A DNA stretch of 64,000 nucleotides from Acetivibrio sp964564015 (GCA_964564015.1 CAZLZR010000014.1:1-64000); one strand, 5' to 3'; positions 28,101 through 37,734 are shown, counted from the first letter of the stretch. Notes: generated by a model not told the origin, from the sequence alone. Made by a program: numbers and translations.

Positions 28101-30651
28101 ACTCAATTCCTTGCTCTTTACGGTATACAAAAACATAATGTATGCATACCTTGAACTTGATGAATATGAAAAAGCATATGATTACTTAAACAAAACCAAA
28201 AAGGAGATAGATAAGAATCTTGAGCATGGGTTGGACTATATTGTTTTTTGCGATTATTCATCCAGATTCTACTATGAACTGGGCAGCTTTAAAGAAGCAA
28301 AATCACTTGCAGAAACGGGTCTTAGCACATGCATAAAATTAGGTTCGCAGGATTTACTGCTGTTTAAAAGCACAATTTTATTATGCGAATATGCCAGCTT
28401 CTTTTCTACAAATCACTATCCCAACATCTCAGTCTTGAATGAATTAGAAAGCTTGCTAAAGTCATCCAAAGGTTTAAATGATGACAAACAAAGACGTGAA
28501 ATACTTCATAAATTTATTGAGCTGCTAATACAAACTGGAGATAGAAAAAAAGCTATATGTTATCTTGAGGAAAGTAAAGCATTAAGTGACAAAATAAATA
28601 CCACCAAGCTTGAAATAGAATATTTGTATTTACAAGGAACTTGCATAAGTGGTTCAGATGGAATCAATCTAATAGAGAAAGCCATGGAATTGAATTCTGA
28701 GTACGGAAGTACCCGGCTAAGGATAAAATGCCTTAAAGCAATAGGAGATATAATATTTTCGAGCAAAAATAAATTAGCATCAGCCACTTATTATTTAATG
28801 GAACTTGAATGCTTATACAAGCTTGTATTGAAAGTACCTAAAGAATATATAAAATCTTTCCTTTTCTCTCATAATAGAAATGTTTCCAGAGAGAGGCTTC
28901 TCCATTTGAAATTGGACGTATTAATGGAGCAGCATGCAAAGACCGAAAAGTTAACGCTCAAGCAGTCACCAAAAGGTGAGCATCTGATAAAGCATTTCTT
29001 TGATGGGTTTTGCACTGATACAAATTCTTTCAATAAAGAAACCGGGCAAACTCTTTTACCGGATAAATTCAGTATAACTGCTGATAATCCAATGGAAAAG
29101 ATTAAATCTGTACTGATGAGCATGTCAAGTGACTATAAACATAATCTTAAAAAGATCATTGATTCAGCATGTGATATAACTGCTTCTGAAACAGGATATA
29201 TCCTGGTTTACTCTGACAAGGATGATCTAGACATATTGATTGAACGCGACAACAACTGCCCCTCTAACTTTTATGAATATGCTACGGAACAAGTTAAGGA
29301 GAAAAATGAATACCTTCTTTGTATTGAAGCTTTTGGAAAAAGAACAGGTAATTTCAACATTGTTCTCCCTGGTGATATTAAAGCTGTTATGTGTCTGCCT
29401 ATTTACCGTTATATGTTAAGTGAGAAAGACAGGTACCAAACAAATAACAGAAAAGTCCCGACAGAAAAATCAGCATTAAGTATAATGGGCTATATATATC
29501 TGTCCACCTCTTCTATTCAAAACAACTTTAACACAAAAAGCGTCGAAGCTTGCAAAATACTGGCAAACCAAGCAGCCCTTCAGATAGAAAACTATAACCT
29601 TAGAATAGTATCTTCTATTGATAAACTAACAGGTGTATATACCAGAAAATTCTTTGAAAGCACATTTGAGTTATTAATTAAAAAATCACAAAGAGAGAAA
29701 ACACCGTTTTCAATTGTTATGATAGATATTGATAAATTCAAGAGTGTTAATGACAATTTCGGTCACCAGAAAGGTGATGAAATCCTATCCGGTATCGGAA
29801 AAATTCTTCTGGAAAATATTCGTAGGACTGATATATGTTGCAGATATGGAGGTGAAGAGTTTATTATTCTTCTACCTGATACAGATACTGATGAAGCAGA
29901 AACTATATCTGAGCATATGAGAAATTCTGTTGAAAAAGCAAAGTTAATGGGTCAGGCATCAAACCTCACAATAAGCCTTGGAATATCAACTTATCCAAGG
30001 CATGGTGAATGGCGTGACGAGTTAATCGGAAAAGCAGACCAAGCTTTATATCAGGCAAAAGAAACAGGAAGAAACAAAGTATGCGTATGGAATACAAAAA
30101 TGAAAAAAATAATTAAAAGGATGGATAAGCTTGCCGGTATAGTAACAGGAAATATTGTCAAAGACCAGAAAAATGTTTTGAGTATCTTGGAAATTGTGCA
30201 GATTGTAAATGAAAGAATTGCTTTAGAAGAAAAAATACAGAAGCTTTTAAATTCATTGTTGGAAACTTTTGGGTCCGATTTTGGAGCTATTCTATTGGTG
30301 TCTGGAAACAGCAACAGGATAAGCAAAATTTATTCTACCAAAAGCCAGCGAACCCAATTGCCCGATGACAGCTTTTTAAATAAAAAGATAATCGAAAAAG
30401 CTTTAAAGTCAAAAGCTGGCTCTTATCAGGTAGATTGGGATAATATCAACTCATTGAAGCTTGATTCAGTAGAACAGGTATTAAACTCTATACTTGTCGA
30501 GCCGGTTTTGCTTGAAAGTGAAATAACTGCTATATTATATTTTTCCTGTACCATTGACAAAAAGGAGTATGGCTTTAACGAGTTAAACTTTCTTTCTGTA
30601 TTTGGCAATATTTTAAAGGGATTTATAATATCAGAATTACAAGATAAATAA
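25159..30651 (+). CDS. Pseudokinase-AAA-TPR-GAF-GGDEF-GAF signalling protein
   Basis: This 1830-residue cytoplasmic protein begins with a Ser/Thr-kinase fold (about 8-275). The ATP lysine is present (K38 in CLKIL), but HRDLKPEN is replaced by YKNLDNKN (N137 for the catalytic Asp) and DFG is lost (KLIGLA), so it is predicted to be a pseudokinase. An AAA_16-like ATPase follows, with Walker A GEPGIGKS (325-332) and Walker B IIIFDNAQWLDES. TPR repeats span about 690-1250. A GAF domain (about 1311-1480) precedes GGDEF (about 1487-1645) with active GGEEF (1564-1568) and inhibitory-site RRTD before it. A second GAF-like domain ends the protein. It should synthesise cyclic di-GMP under control of the upstream domains. 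The start has GGAGAG; it is a single-gene unit. Confidence 0.9.
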   Translation: MDSINNRYKIITCLNDDSSNSLFLVSDMLNENKKVCLKILDPEVVSSRVIEYLKKEFITLTTFNHPNLLAVNSFNVLNTIDCNYVTSMEYYCTFEYFKGEDIIRAASDMRYNDILGLFVQVLSAVHYLHKRGFTYKNLDNKNILVTDTDSGPVVKLIGLAENEEIDKIIFNQHKISHQYKSPESLKGERPTLSDVIYSSGVLLFFLLAGKNPLRNSFDSNFELYKNGTLTFRNLPSNLIQNKLLDLISKMTAKDSSERYPDIPSLISDINKISGKEYSCVEKKILEKIITKTKLIGRDENINSLIELKDNLVNKNLDKWVTLLNGEPGIGKSRFIKEFSFHMKLEKINVYQGISLENGKNQYEPILQILKEIIPEIRLEMLEKYGPELIKLLPDDRHLKGILPSPVLNDEKEKLRLMVRLANFLHDTFEGKSNIIIFDNAQWLDESTLELIDYMLNHKQDSLMIIFSFREEELSENYSCRKFFDNWSSMGYVNEITLSRFNFEETGTLIKNLLGISTAPMAFCTEILRDTDGNPGFIVDTITSLYSEGKLYIDNNGEWSTDFDSDGDYSRLFLPSSIHEAVWKNINSVSIEAYEVLKLLSAFNTPILFETIVGILEMDIETVKQILSELAALNLIEEKLDDYGYTYDFTSKSIKKELYEKICPEQQKAIHDKSAQVLEEIYSRYGIENLDELVFHLLKAGKNKKALDLNIKSAERMLKLHIYAQAMAYLKKSLQISMEIDSTKNTIKIQLMLGELFRRKGENNNSFESYYKALELASGIDDKLTIAKVKEMIGALYTRRNEFEKALELLNESLELSKEIGFIEGYLEAIRRICWVYIFKSRNSEAIEIILNSLKLYSDEKYNFYHAQLYNVLGTHYLGMTDIKKALESYNESIELFERIGEKVEISYPLNNIATVFAEFLHDNAKAREYFERSLEINITNNLVEGLASCYDNLGETCRLEDNYSKALDYYYKCEVQARESELNSLLFTVYKNIMYAYLELDEYEKAYDYLNKTKKEIDKNLEHGLDYIVFCDYSSRFYYELGSFKEAKSLAETGLSTCIKLGSQDLLLFKSTILLCEYASFFSTNHYPNISVLNELESLLKSSKGLNDDKQRREILHKFIELLIQTGDRKKAICYLEESKALSDKINTTKLEIEYLYLQGTCISGSDGINLIEKAMELNSEYGSTRLRIKCLKAIGDIIFSSKNKLASATYYLMELECLYKLVLKVPKEYIKSFLFSHNRNVSRERLLHLKLDVLMEQHAKTEKLTLKQSPKGEHLIKHFFDGFCTDTNSFNKETGQTLLPDKFSITADNPMEKIKSVLMSMSSDYKHNLKKIIDSACDITASETGYILVYSDKDDLDILIERDNNCPSNFYEYATEQVKEKNEYLLCIEAFGKRTGNFNIVLPGDIKAVMCLPIYRYMLSEKDRYQTNNRKVPTEKSALSIMGYIYLSTSSIQNNFNTKSVEACKILANQAALQIENYNLRIVSSIDKLTGVYTRKFFESTFELLIKKSQREKTPFSIVMIDIDKFKSVNDNFGHQKGDEILSGIGKILLENIRRTDICCRYGGEEFIILLPDTDTDEAETISEHMRNSVEKAKLMGQASNLTISLGISTYPRHGEWRDELIGKADQALYQAKETGRNKVCVWNTKMKKIIKRMDKLAGIVTGNIVKDQKNVLSILEIVQIVNERIALEEKIQKLLNSLLETFGSDFGAILLVSGNSNRISKIYSTKSQRTQLPDDSFLNKKIIEKALKSKAGSYQVDWDNINSLKLDSVEQVLNSILVEPVLLESEITAILYFSCTIDKKEYGFNELNFLSVFGNILKGFIISELQDK

Positions 30652-30724
30652 AGCAGAAATTTCAATCCATTCTGAGCTCAAATAAAGGATTTACTCTTAA
30701 CCCTCTCATCACCTAAAAGACCGT

Positions 30725-30767
30725 AAAAAGTCCTGTTCAGCGTAAGAATTCTTATGCTGAACAGGAC
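30725..30767 (-). terminator. Terminator of the phosphorylase operon
   Basis: GTCCTGTTCAGC (30730-30741) pairs perfectly with GCTGAACAGGAC (30756-30767), and the loop is itself nearly palindromic. Read on the minus strand it is followed by TTTTT. Confidence 0.9.
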
Positions 30768-30818
30768 AATAATCTGTTATTACCGGGTAAATAATATTGA
30801 AACGACCGCCAAAGGATA

Positions 30819-33788
30819 TTATGCGAATATCACTTCCACATTATGTTCCTTATTATCATTGAACAAAGGAATAAGATTTCCTTCAATGCCTTTACCGTCA
30901 ACGGAAATTTTTACGTTTCCATCAACACTGCGGAAGAATCCTTCCGGCTTCCTTATTACTATATTATACATTGCTTTACCTGTATTGACACTGTATGAAG
31001 TCGTCTTTTGCTCTTCCCTGATTAACGGATCGAGCACAAGACCTTTTGTAGTGTATTCAACTCCAAAAGCACTCATTAACGTTAATGTGAGCCATGTTGA
31101 AGTTCCGCTTAACATAGGACCGATATTTTCTCCATTGTCACTGTTGTTGTACTGAGTGCAGAACCTTGGATTTCCAGCCTTTTCAAATGGATTTACCATG
31201 GTTCTGAACGGAGCAACCAGGTCAACCATCCAGTATCCCATGTTTGCTAGTCTTGCAGCAAGTTCCTTATTTTTTACTGTTTTTGCAGCCTTAAACATAG
31301 CGGCTGTAGCCATCATTGTAGCATGTTTGAAAACGCCGCCGTTTTCTCTGTCACCAGGGAAATAGTGTCCTGTAGCCGTATCGTTTGCAACCTTGCCAAG
31401 GTCTGTAGGTGTAACAAGTTTGATACCGTAAGGTGTCTTGAGGTACTTTTCTATGACATCAAGCATGATCGCCATCTGTTCCTCATTTGCACAATCCGCA
31501 AGGACTGCCCAACTGAATGAGTTGAGGAAGTATGAACCATCAATTTCAGGATCTGCCGATAAATTATCTCCCTTAGCACCAAGATAGGTAAACTTGCCAT
31601 CTTTAAACTTGTTGAACAATACTCTTGCAAAGAAGTCTTCCTTCCATGCGTATTGCTGTATGTTGTCAAACAACTTCTTGGACATGCTTTCCAACTGTGC
31701 CTTATACTCGCTATCACCTTTTTCCGCTGACAGTTGTATCATTTCATCTATTGCCACCTTCAACAGGAAGGCATTCATAACACTTTCGGAATAGTCACTT
31801 TCAAATGGATCGCCCATTTTGCCGCCTTTAGCGATCTGCTCCTTATAAAGCTTTTCCTTAGTGATTCCATCTATGAAATCGTTGTCAAGCTTCAAGCAGT
31901 CATTCCAGTCCGCATTATCAAGAAGTGGCATTCCATGTTTTCCGACTGAGATTTGTGCGGAGTATTTTAGAAGTGCCTTGATGGTTTCATAAACAGGTCT
32001 CTTTGATACCGGCTTAGTACCTGCCACTTCAACTTCTTCTTCAAGGAATTTGATATCTCCGGTCAAGCTGATGTAACGATAAACCGCCTGTACAAACCAA
32101 AGCGCATCATCAGACCACTTTCCTGCTTCCTTACCTTCCCAGAAGAAGTTATGGTAAGCGTAACCGAATTCAAATATCATTGAGCACCATTCTTTAAGAA
32201 GCTGCTTGACAAATTCACCTTCTCCCATGCTCGCAAAATAGTACATGGAAGCATATATATCCTGTATTTCTCTAAAGCCCAACTCCCTGTAACCTTTCTG
32301 CGTCTGACAGAAAGATCTTGATACAAAAGTCTGGTAAAGTACCTGGAAAGGAAGGTTCTTATTGAAATATGTATTAAACTCTTCATCTTCAGTCTTAAGC
32401 TGCATAAAGCCCGAGTACTTTTCTGAGAATCTGACAACCTGTTCAAGGGCTTTTTCAACTTCTCCAGCTTTTGTGAATTTATCAACAAGGTTGGAAACTT
32501 CTTTTTTGAATACTTCTTCGTTAAATGAAGGATTAACCTTATTTGAAGATAACCCTGTGAAATTGTCAAACTCAACGGTCTCACTTGCACCTATCTTTGC
32601 CTCTGCTCCTAGTGCAAAGAAACCAGGTCCTTTACGATAGAAATTGTTGCTGAGCTTGCTAATGTTCTCAGGATTTTCCAATGTACCGTTTCCAACAAGT
32701 TCATTATAGTTTGCACAGAATTCCTTAGGGAAATCAACGCTGTCGCCGTTTCTGACTATCATTGTATGGAATCTCATATCTTCTCTCCATGGTTCCGGAT
32801 AATAGTCAGGAGTGATAGCCATTATTGAACCGTCATCTTTTCTTAATATTGATGACTGCATAATAACATTCGTATAAAGTACATCCTCAAACACAGCGTG
32901 TGTTGCAGGAGTTCCAAACATACCTGTATATATGAGTTTGATGTTTCTTTCCTTATCTGTAAGGTTCGTAACCTCAATCTTCTGAACCTCTGTTGCCAAA
33001 GGAAGCCCTTCCATCTGTGGAAGTATAAATATAGTTCTCTTTATGATGAGACCACATTTTGTTTTGTATTCTATAACTGTATTATTCTGTGAATGAGTAC
33101 ATGTTGCAGATTCAATATTGCTGTCCCCGGGATCAGCCGAGTAGAAAATCTTTTTGAAGCCTTCTACAAGATAGAACTGACGGTTTGCTGGGAAACCTCC
33201 TTCTTCCTGTCTCATGTCCCAACGCGTTGCTAAAACCTGAGTTGCAGCGTGGGATCTGAATGCACCCCTACCAAGTCTGTCTACAACACTCTTTGGAGTT
33301 GTTTGAAGAGCATGGTCAAAACCAACTCTGTTTCCCATAAGAAGATTTACATAAAAGTGAGGGCCTGGAGCTGGGGTACGCAAATCTATAACATGGTCAC
33401 CATTTTTGTTTAATTGACCTGCCCACAAATTTACATTTGAAAGTGAAGCTTCAATTCCCTGCTTGATATTGGCAGGAACGTCTGCTTTCTGAACTTCTCC
33501 GCTATTGCTTTTAGAAACGGAAACACTTCCGTTACTTCCCAGTTCAATCATTACGGATACTCCACCAACAGCCTGTGTCAGAAGGTATTCGGATACATCC
33601 CTGTTTTTTAACAGTTGTAATACGGCAGGCACTTTAAAAGGCAAGCCTGATACTCCTATTACGCTCTTAAAAGTTGTATCTGCAAACATTGCATCAACTT
33701 TCACATTTTCGTTTAAGCTTTTAAAGCTATTTCTTAAAACTATTTCGGGAGTTAACTTAACTTCCCTCGCAATTAACTTTTCAAACAT
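30819..33788 (-). CDS. cdp: Cellodextrin phosphorylase, GH94
   Basis: This 989-residue cytoplasmic enzyme splits cellodextrins with phosphate to glucose 1-phosphate plus a shortened chain, saving ATP. It shares long blocks with clostridial cellodextrin phosphorylase (984-residue class): APGPHFYVNLLMGNR, GRGAFRSHAATQVLATR, QKGYRELGFREIQD and DRENGGVFKHA. The GH94 acid segment ADWND lies at 626-630. It starts at ATG 33788 with AGGAGG 6 nt upstream. It is the last gene after lacI-type regulator and cellobiose phosphorylase; the gap to the latter is 135 nt with a stem-loop. The N-terminal 80 residues differ most from the family. Confidence 0.93.
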   Translation of the reverse strand: MFEKLIAREVKLTPEIVLRNSFKSLNENVKVDAMFADTTFKSVIGVSGLPFKVPAVLQLLKNRDVSEYLLTQAVGGVSVMIELGSNGSVSVSKSNSGEVQKADVPANIKQGIEASLSNVNLWAGQLNKNGDHVIDLRTPAPGPHFYVNLLMGNRVGFDHALQTTPKSVVDRLGRGAFRSHAATQVLATRWDMRQEEGGFPANRQFYLVEGFKKIFYSADPGDSNIESATCTHSQNNTVIEYKTKCGLIIKRTIFILPQMEGLPLATEVQKIEVTNLTDKERNIKLIYTGMFGTPATHAVFEDVLYTNVIMQSSILRKDDGSIMAITPDYYPEPWREDMRFHTMIVRNGDSVDFPKEFCANYNELVGNGTLENPENISKLSNNFYRKGPGFFALGAEAKIGASETVEFDNFTGLSSNKVNPSFNEEVFKKEVSNLVDKFTKAGEVEKALEQVVRFSEKYSGFMQLKTEDEEFNTYFNKNLPFQVLYQTFVSRSFCQTQKGYRELGFREIQDIYASMYYFASMGEGEFVKQLLKEWCSMIFEFGYAYHNFFWEGKEAGKWSDDALWFVQAVYRYISLTGDIKFLEEEVEVAGTKPVSKRPVYETIKALLKYSAQISVGKHGMPLLDNADWNDCLKLDNDFIDGITKEKLYKEQIAKGGKMGDPFESDYSESVMNAFLLKVAIDEMIQLSAEKGDSEYKAQLESMSKKLFDNIQQYAWKEDFFARVLFNKFKDGKFTYLGAKGDNLSADPEIDGSYFLNSFSWAVLADCANEEQMAIMLDVIEKYLKTPYGIKLVTPTDLGKVANDTATGHYFPGDRENGGVFKHATMMATAAMFKAAKTVKNKELAARLANMGYWMVDLVAPFRTMVNPFEKAGNPRFCTQYNNSDNGENIGPMLSGTSTWLTLTLMSAFGVEYTTKGLVLDPLIREEQKTTSYSVNTGKAMYNIVIRKPEGFFRSVDGNVKISVDGKGIEGNLIPLFNDNKEHNVEVIFA

Positions 33789-33870
33789 GAGAAACCTCCT
33801 CTATCTTAACAAATACCAATTAAAATTTGATAAAATCATAGTTCCAGACCCCGTAAGCCAGAAGCAGTTC

Positions 33871-33913
33871 AGTTCCACCCCGATAATGCAAAATTAATTA
33901 ACGGAGTGGAACT
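33871..33913 (-). other. Intercistronic stem-loop between cbp and cdp
   Basis: AGTTCCACCCCG (33871-33882) pairs with CGGAGTGGAACT (33902-33913), 12 pairs including one G-T, with a 19-nt loop. There is no U-run on the minus strand, so partial termination, mRNA processing or 3'-end protection of cbp is more likely than full termination. Confidence 0.7.
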
Positions 33914-33923
33914 TAAAAAAACA

Positions 33924-36359
33924 TTATCCCATTACAACTTCTACTTTATGCTCTTTGCCGTCATTGAAAACAGGAAGAATAGTTCCGTTAATTTCCTTGC
34001 CGTCAACAACAACTTTCTTAACTCCTGTGGATACATGGTCAGGGTTCTTAACGTCTATAACATAAGTTGATCCTCTGTACCATCTTGAAATCGAATAACC
34101 ATCCCATGCTTTTGGAATACATGGATCTATTTTTAATCCCTCAAATTCAGGTTTGATACCAAGAATCCACTGGGAAATTGCAACAAAGTTCCATGCAGCC
34201 GTTCCTGTAAGCCATGAGTTCTTTGCTTCACCTTTACGTCTTGCGTCTTTACCGCCTATCATCTGGGCATAAACATAAGGCTCTAATTTGTGAATTTCAC
34301 TGATTTCTTCAGTGTAAGCAGGAGCAATCTTTGAGTAGTATTCAAACGCCATGTCTCCTCTTCCGACAACTGTTTCAGCACAGATTATCCAGGCATTGTT
34401 GTGGCAGAAGATACCTGCATTTTCCTTATAACCTGCAGGATATGTTGAAATTTCACCGTACTCAATATAATATTTTGTAAATGCAGGATTGTTAAGAACT
34501 ATACCGTAAGGTGTATCAAGATATGTCTTAACAGAATCCATTGCCTTTAATGCTTTTCCATCTTCAAGACCAACACCTGCCATTACGCAGAAGCCCTGTG
34601 ATTCAATAAATATTTTACCTTCTTCGTTTTCCTTGCTTCCGATCTTTTTGCCGAAGTCATCATATGCCCTTAAGAACCATTCTCCGTCATAACCGTACTT
34701 GAGAATAGTTTCCTTCATCTTATCCATTTCTTTCTGAGCTTCCTTGGCTTCATCGTTAAAGCCCATGTATTCGCAAAGCTTTACATAGTCGCCGCCGATG
34801 AATACGAACATTCCGGCAATCATAACTGATTCCGCAACCTTACCGTCTTTACTTGTTGTAGTCTGGAACGGCTCGTCCGGCACATTGGAGAAGCAGTTCA
34901 GATTGAGACAGTCGTTCCAGTCTGCTCTTCCGATGAGCGGTAACCCGTGAGGTCCTAAATTATTTGTTACATGGTGGAACGAACGCTTTAAATGTTCAAA
35001 CATGGTGTCTGCTTTGCTTTCTTCATTATTGAAAGGAACTTTTTCCTTCAATATAGCAAAGTCTCCGGTTTCCTTTATATATGCAGCAACAGCAAGAATC
35101 AACCACAATGGATCGTCGTTGAAGTCTCCACCTATTTCGTTATTACCTTTTTTAGTAAGCGGCTGGTACTGGTGATATGCGCCACCATCTTCAAGCTGTG
35201 TAGCAGCAATATCGATAAGTCTTTCTCTTGCTCTTTCAGGAATCTGATGAACAAATCCTAGCAAGTCCTGATTTGAGTCTCTGAAGCCCATACCTCTTCC
35301 GATACCTGATTCAAAGTAGGATGCACTTCTTGACATATTGAAGGTAACCATACACTGATACTGATTCCAGATGTTTACCATACGGTTTAGTTTATCGTCG
35401 TGGCTCTTTATTGTATATTTTGAAAGGAGTGAATCCCAGTATTCCTTAAGCTGGTTGAGAGCCTTGTCCACATCAGCTGTAGTCTTGAATGTTTCAATCA
35501 TTTCTTTAGCTTTCTTCTTGTTTATAACACCCTTAGATTCAAATTTCTCTTCCTGTTTGTTTTCAACATAACCTAATATGAACACGAGATCTTTTTGTTC
35601 TCCTGCTTTTAATTCGATTTCTATTGAATGTGATGCTACAGGTGACCAGCCGTCTGCAACGGAGTTGTTTGACTTGCCTGCAACCACTGCCTGTGGCGCA
35701 TCAAATCCGTTGTAAAGACCGATAAAGCTGTCTCTGTCGCTGTCAAAGCCTGTTATCGGTGCATTTACTGAATAAAATGCATAGTGATTTCTACGCTCTT
35801 TATACTCTGTTTTATGGTAAATAACCGATCCGTCGATTTCAACTTCTCCTGTGCTGAAGTTTCTCTGGAAGTTTGTCATGTCATCGTAAGCATTCCACAA
35901 GCACCACTCAACGAAGGAGAAGAGAGTTATCTTCTTTGTTTCTTTGCCTTCATTCCTGATTACAACCTTCTGTACTTCACCATTGTAATCCTGTGGTACA
36001 AAGAAAGTTACTTCTGTACTTATATCGTTCCTCTTACCTGTAATTTTTGTATAACCAAGACCATGTCTGCATTCGTAGCTGTCAAGATCCTTCTTGACAG
36101 GTGACCATCCCGGTGACCAGAAATCGCCATTGTCATGTATGTAGAAATAGCGTCCACCCATGTCTATCGGCACATTGTTATACCTGTATCTTGTAATACG
36201 TCTCAACTTTGCATCTCTATAAAATGTATATCCTCCTGCTGTATTTGAGATAAGGGAGAAAAATTCCTGAGTTCCAAGGTAGTTTATCCATGGATAAGGA
36301 GTGGTTGGAGATGTGATTACATACTCTTTGTTTAAGTCATCAAAAAAACCAAATTTCAT
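33924..36359 (-). CDS. cbp: Cellobiose phosphorylase, GH94
   Basis: This 811-residue cytoplasmic enzyme converts cellobiose and phosphate to glucose 1-phosphate and glucose. The length equals that of the clostridial enzyme, and signature blocks are visible throughout: MKFGFFDDLNKEYVI at the N-terminus, RYFYIHDNGDFWSPGW, GRGMGFRDSNQDLLG, and the acid segment ADWND (479-483). There is no signal peptide. ATG 36359 has AAGGAGG about 7 nt upstream. It follows the LacI regulator by 109 nt and precedes cdp. The gene pair handles cellodextrins imported by the cell. Confidence 0.95.
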   Translation of the reverse strand: MKFGFFDDLNKEYVITSPTTPYPWINYLGTQEFFSLISNTAGGYTFYRDAKLRRITRYRYNNVPIDMGGRYFYIHDNGDFWSPGWSPVKKDLDSYECRHGLGYTKITGKRNDISTEVTFFVPQDYNGEVQKVVIRNEGKETKKITLFSFVEWCLWNAYDDMTNFQRNFSTGEVEIDGSVIYHKTEYKERRNHYAFYSVNAPITGFDSDRDSFIGLYNGFDAPQAVVAGKSNNSVADGWSPVASHSIEIELKAGEQKDLVFILGYVENKQEEKFESKGVINKKKAKEMIETFKTTADVDKALNQLKEYWDSLLSKYTIKSHDDKLNRMVNIWNQYQCMVTFNMSRSASYFESGIGRGMGFRDSNQDLLGFVHQIPERARERLIDIAATQLEDGGAYHQYQPLTKKGNNEIGGDFNDDPLWLILAVAAYIKETGDFAILKEKVPFNNEESKADTMFEHLKRSFHHVTNNLGPHGLPLIGRADWNDCLNLNCFSNVPDEPFQTTTSKDGKVAESVMIAGMFVFIGGDYVKLCEYMGFNDEAKEAQKEMDKMKETILKYGYDGEWFLRAYDDFGKKIGSKENEEGKIFIESQGFCVMAGVGLEDGKALKAMDSVKTYLDTPYGIVLNNPAFTKYYIEYGEISTYPAGYKENAGIFCHNNAWIICAETVVGRGDMAFEYYSKIAPAYTEEISEIHKLEPYVYAQMIGGKDARRKGEAKNSWLTGTAAWNFVAISQWILGIKPEFEGLKIDPCIPKAWDGYSISRWYRGSTYVIDVKNPDHVSTGVKKVVVDGKEINGTILPVFNDGKEHKVEVVMG

Positions 36360-36468
36360 TTTATTGCCTCCTTGTATTTTATAATTTGCTTCTTAATCAT
36401 ATATGTCAGCATAATTTGCTATCAATTTTATTGCCGCTTTAACAATAGCTGTACGTTAATTATTATCT

Positions 36469-37518
36469 TCAATTTTTAGCGGCACATGTATCCCTTGCTA
36501 TAAATTTTGTGGGATAGGTATAGGAGCTAAAAGCTTTTGTGCCTTGCTCTATATTGTTTATAAGTGCTTCTGTCACCTGCGTAATCATACTGTAAACCGG
36601 TATATTTACTGTTGAAAGTGCAGGCTTTACATGTGATGCCATAGGTATATCATCAAACCCAACAACTGATATGTCTTCTGGAACTCTGATGCCTTCATTC
36701 GTAAATACTTCCATGGCGGCTATAGCCATATCATCATTACACGCAAACAAAGCAGTGGGAAGTTTTTTAGAACTGATAAGCTTTTTCACCTCATCGTATG
36801 TATTCTTTTTTAAAAACTCACCCTTTAATATAAACTCAGGTTTTATCTCTATACCGTTTTCTTTAAGAGCATATTCATATGCTCTGTAGCGTTCTTTTCC
36901 TGAATATGTACCCATTCGGCCTGTAATAATTCCAATATCCCTGTGTCCCAATTCAACCAGGTGGTTTAACACCTCGACAGTTCCCTCAAAATCTGAAGAA
37001 TTGACAACAATCAGACTAGAATTATTCAACTTGTTCTTTTCAATTTCCCCAACATCAAAATCAACAATCCCTATAGGATAGCCCATTCTAGCTATATTTT
37101 TAATTGTTCCCAAGTCCTTTTCATTTCCTACCAGAATTGCCCCGCTTATCCTTTTCTGCATAAAGGACTGGCTGATCTTTGAGTAATCCTTGTCCGAATA
37201 TATTGTATGTACCAAAACATAATAACCTATGGTGTTTGCAGTATCAACAACTGCATTGATAAAAGTCGAGTAGTATGCACTTTGATAAATTTTGCTTGGT
37301 CCATCGTTTTCAGATACACTTATTACAAATAAACCTATAGTGTTGTTGGATTTGCCTGCTAATATTCGTGCGGATGTGTTTGGTTCGTAGTTATACTCTT
37401 CAATTATCTTAAGAACCTTTGCCCGGGTCTTTTCAGGAACATTAGGATAGTTATTTATAACTCTAGACACCGTACTCCTGGACACTCCTGCCAGCCGAGC
37501 TATATCCTCACTCTTCAT
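36469..37518 (-). CDS. LacI-family transcriptional regulator
   Basis: This 349-residue regulator has a LacI helix-turn-helix and hinge (MKSEDIARLAGVSRSTVSRVINNYPNV... then NTSARILAGK), followed by a periplasmic-binding-protein-like effector domain (about 60-349) with VVGFDDIPMASHVKPALSTV near the end. The start chosen is ATG 37518, with GGGGG upstream; ATG 37530 in the same frame lacks a ribosome site. Lying directly upstream of the phosphorylase genes on the same strand, it probably controls them in response to a beta-glucan sugar (inference). A palindrome just upstream may be its own operator. Confidence 0.9.
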   Translation of the reverse strand: MKSEDIARLAGVSRSTVSRVINNYPNVPEKTRAKVLKIIEEYNYEPNTSARILAGKSNNTIGLFVISVSENDGPSKIYQSAYYSTFINAVVDTANTIGYYVLVHTIYSDKDYSKISQSFMQKRISGAILVGNEKDLGTIKNIARMGYPIGIVDFDVGEIEKNKLNNSSLIVVNSSDFEGTVEVLNHLVELGHRDIGIITGRMGTYSGKERYRAYEYALKENGIEIKPEFILKGEFLKKNTYDEVKKLISSKKLPTALFACNDDMAIAAMEVFTNEGIRVPEDISVVGFDDIPMASHVKPALSTVNIPVYSMITQVTEALINNIEQGTKAFSSYTYPTKFIARDTCAAKN

Positions 37519-37531
37519 ATCCACCCCCATG

Positions 37532-37541
37532 AACGCGCGTT
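37532..37541. promoter_or_regulatory. Candidate LacI-type operator upstream of the regulator
   Basis: The perfect palindrome AACGCGCGTT has the central CG typical of LacI-family operators and lies 14 nt before the start codon, so a bound repressor could block transcription or initiation. Confidence 0.4.
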
Positions 37542-37734
37542 TACTAAAACATTATACATGGTTTTGGCTTATTATTCAAGTGGTCAAATTTCTATTTTTT
37601 TGTGGTGTTTTAGAGCAGATTTAGAGGTTGTGCCCGTTGTTTTAATCGTAATTTGCTTTTTTGTCAGAATTAGTTATAACTTCTCCAGTATAGAGATTTA
37701 TAAAGCTAAGGTTTTTATTGCCATCGGCAAGTAG

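Noticed and set aside
36439..36459. Possible operator TTAAC-N11-GTTAA before cellobiose phosphorylase
   Set aside because: Only five-base AT-rich arms with a non-symmetric centre; too weak to call without binding data.
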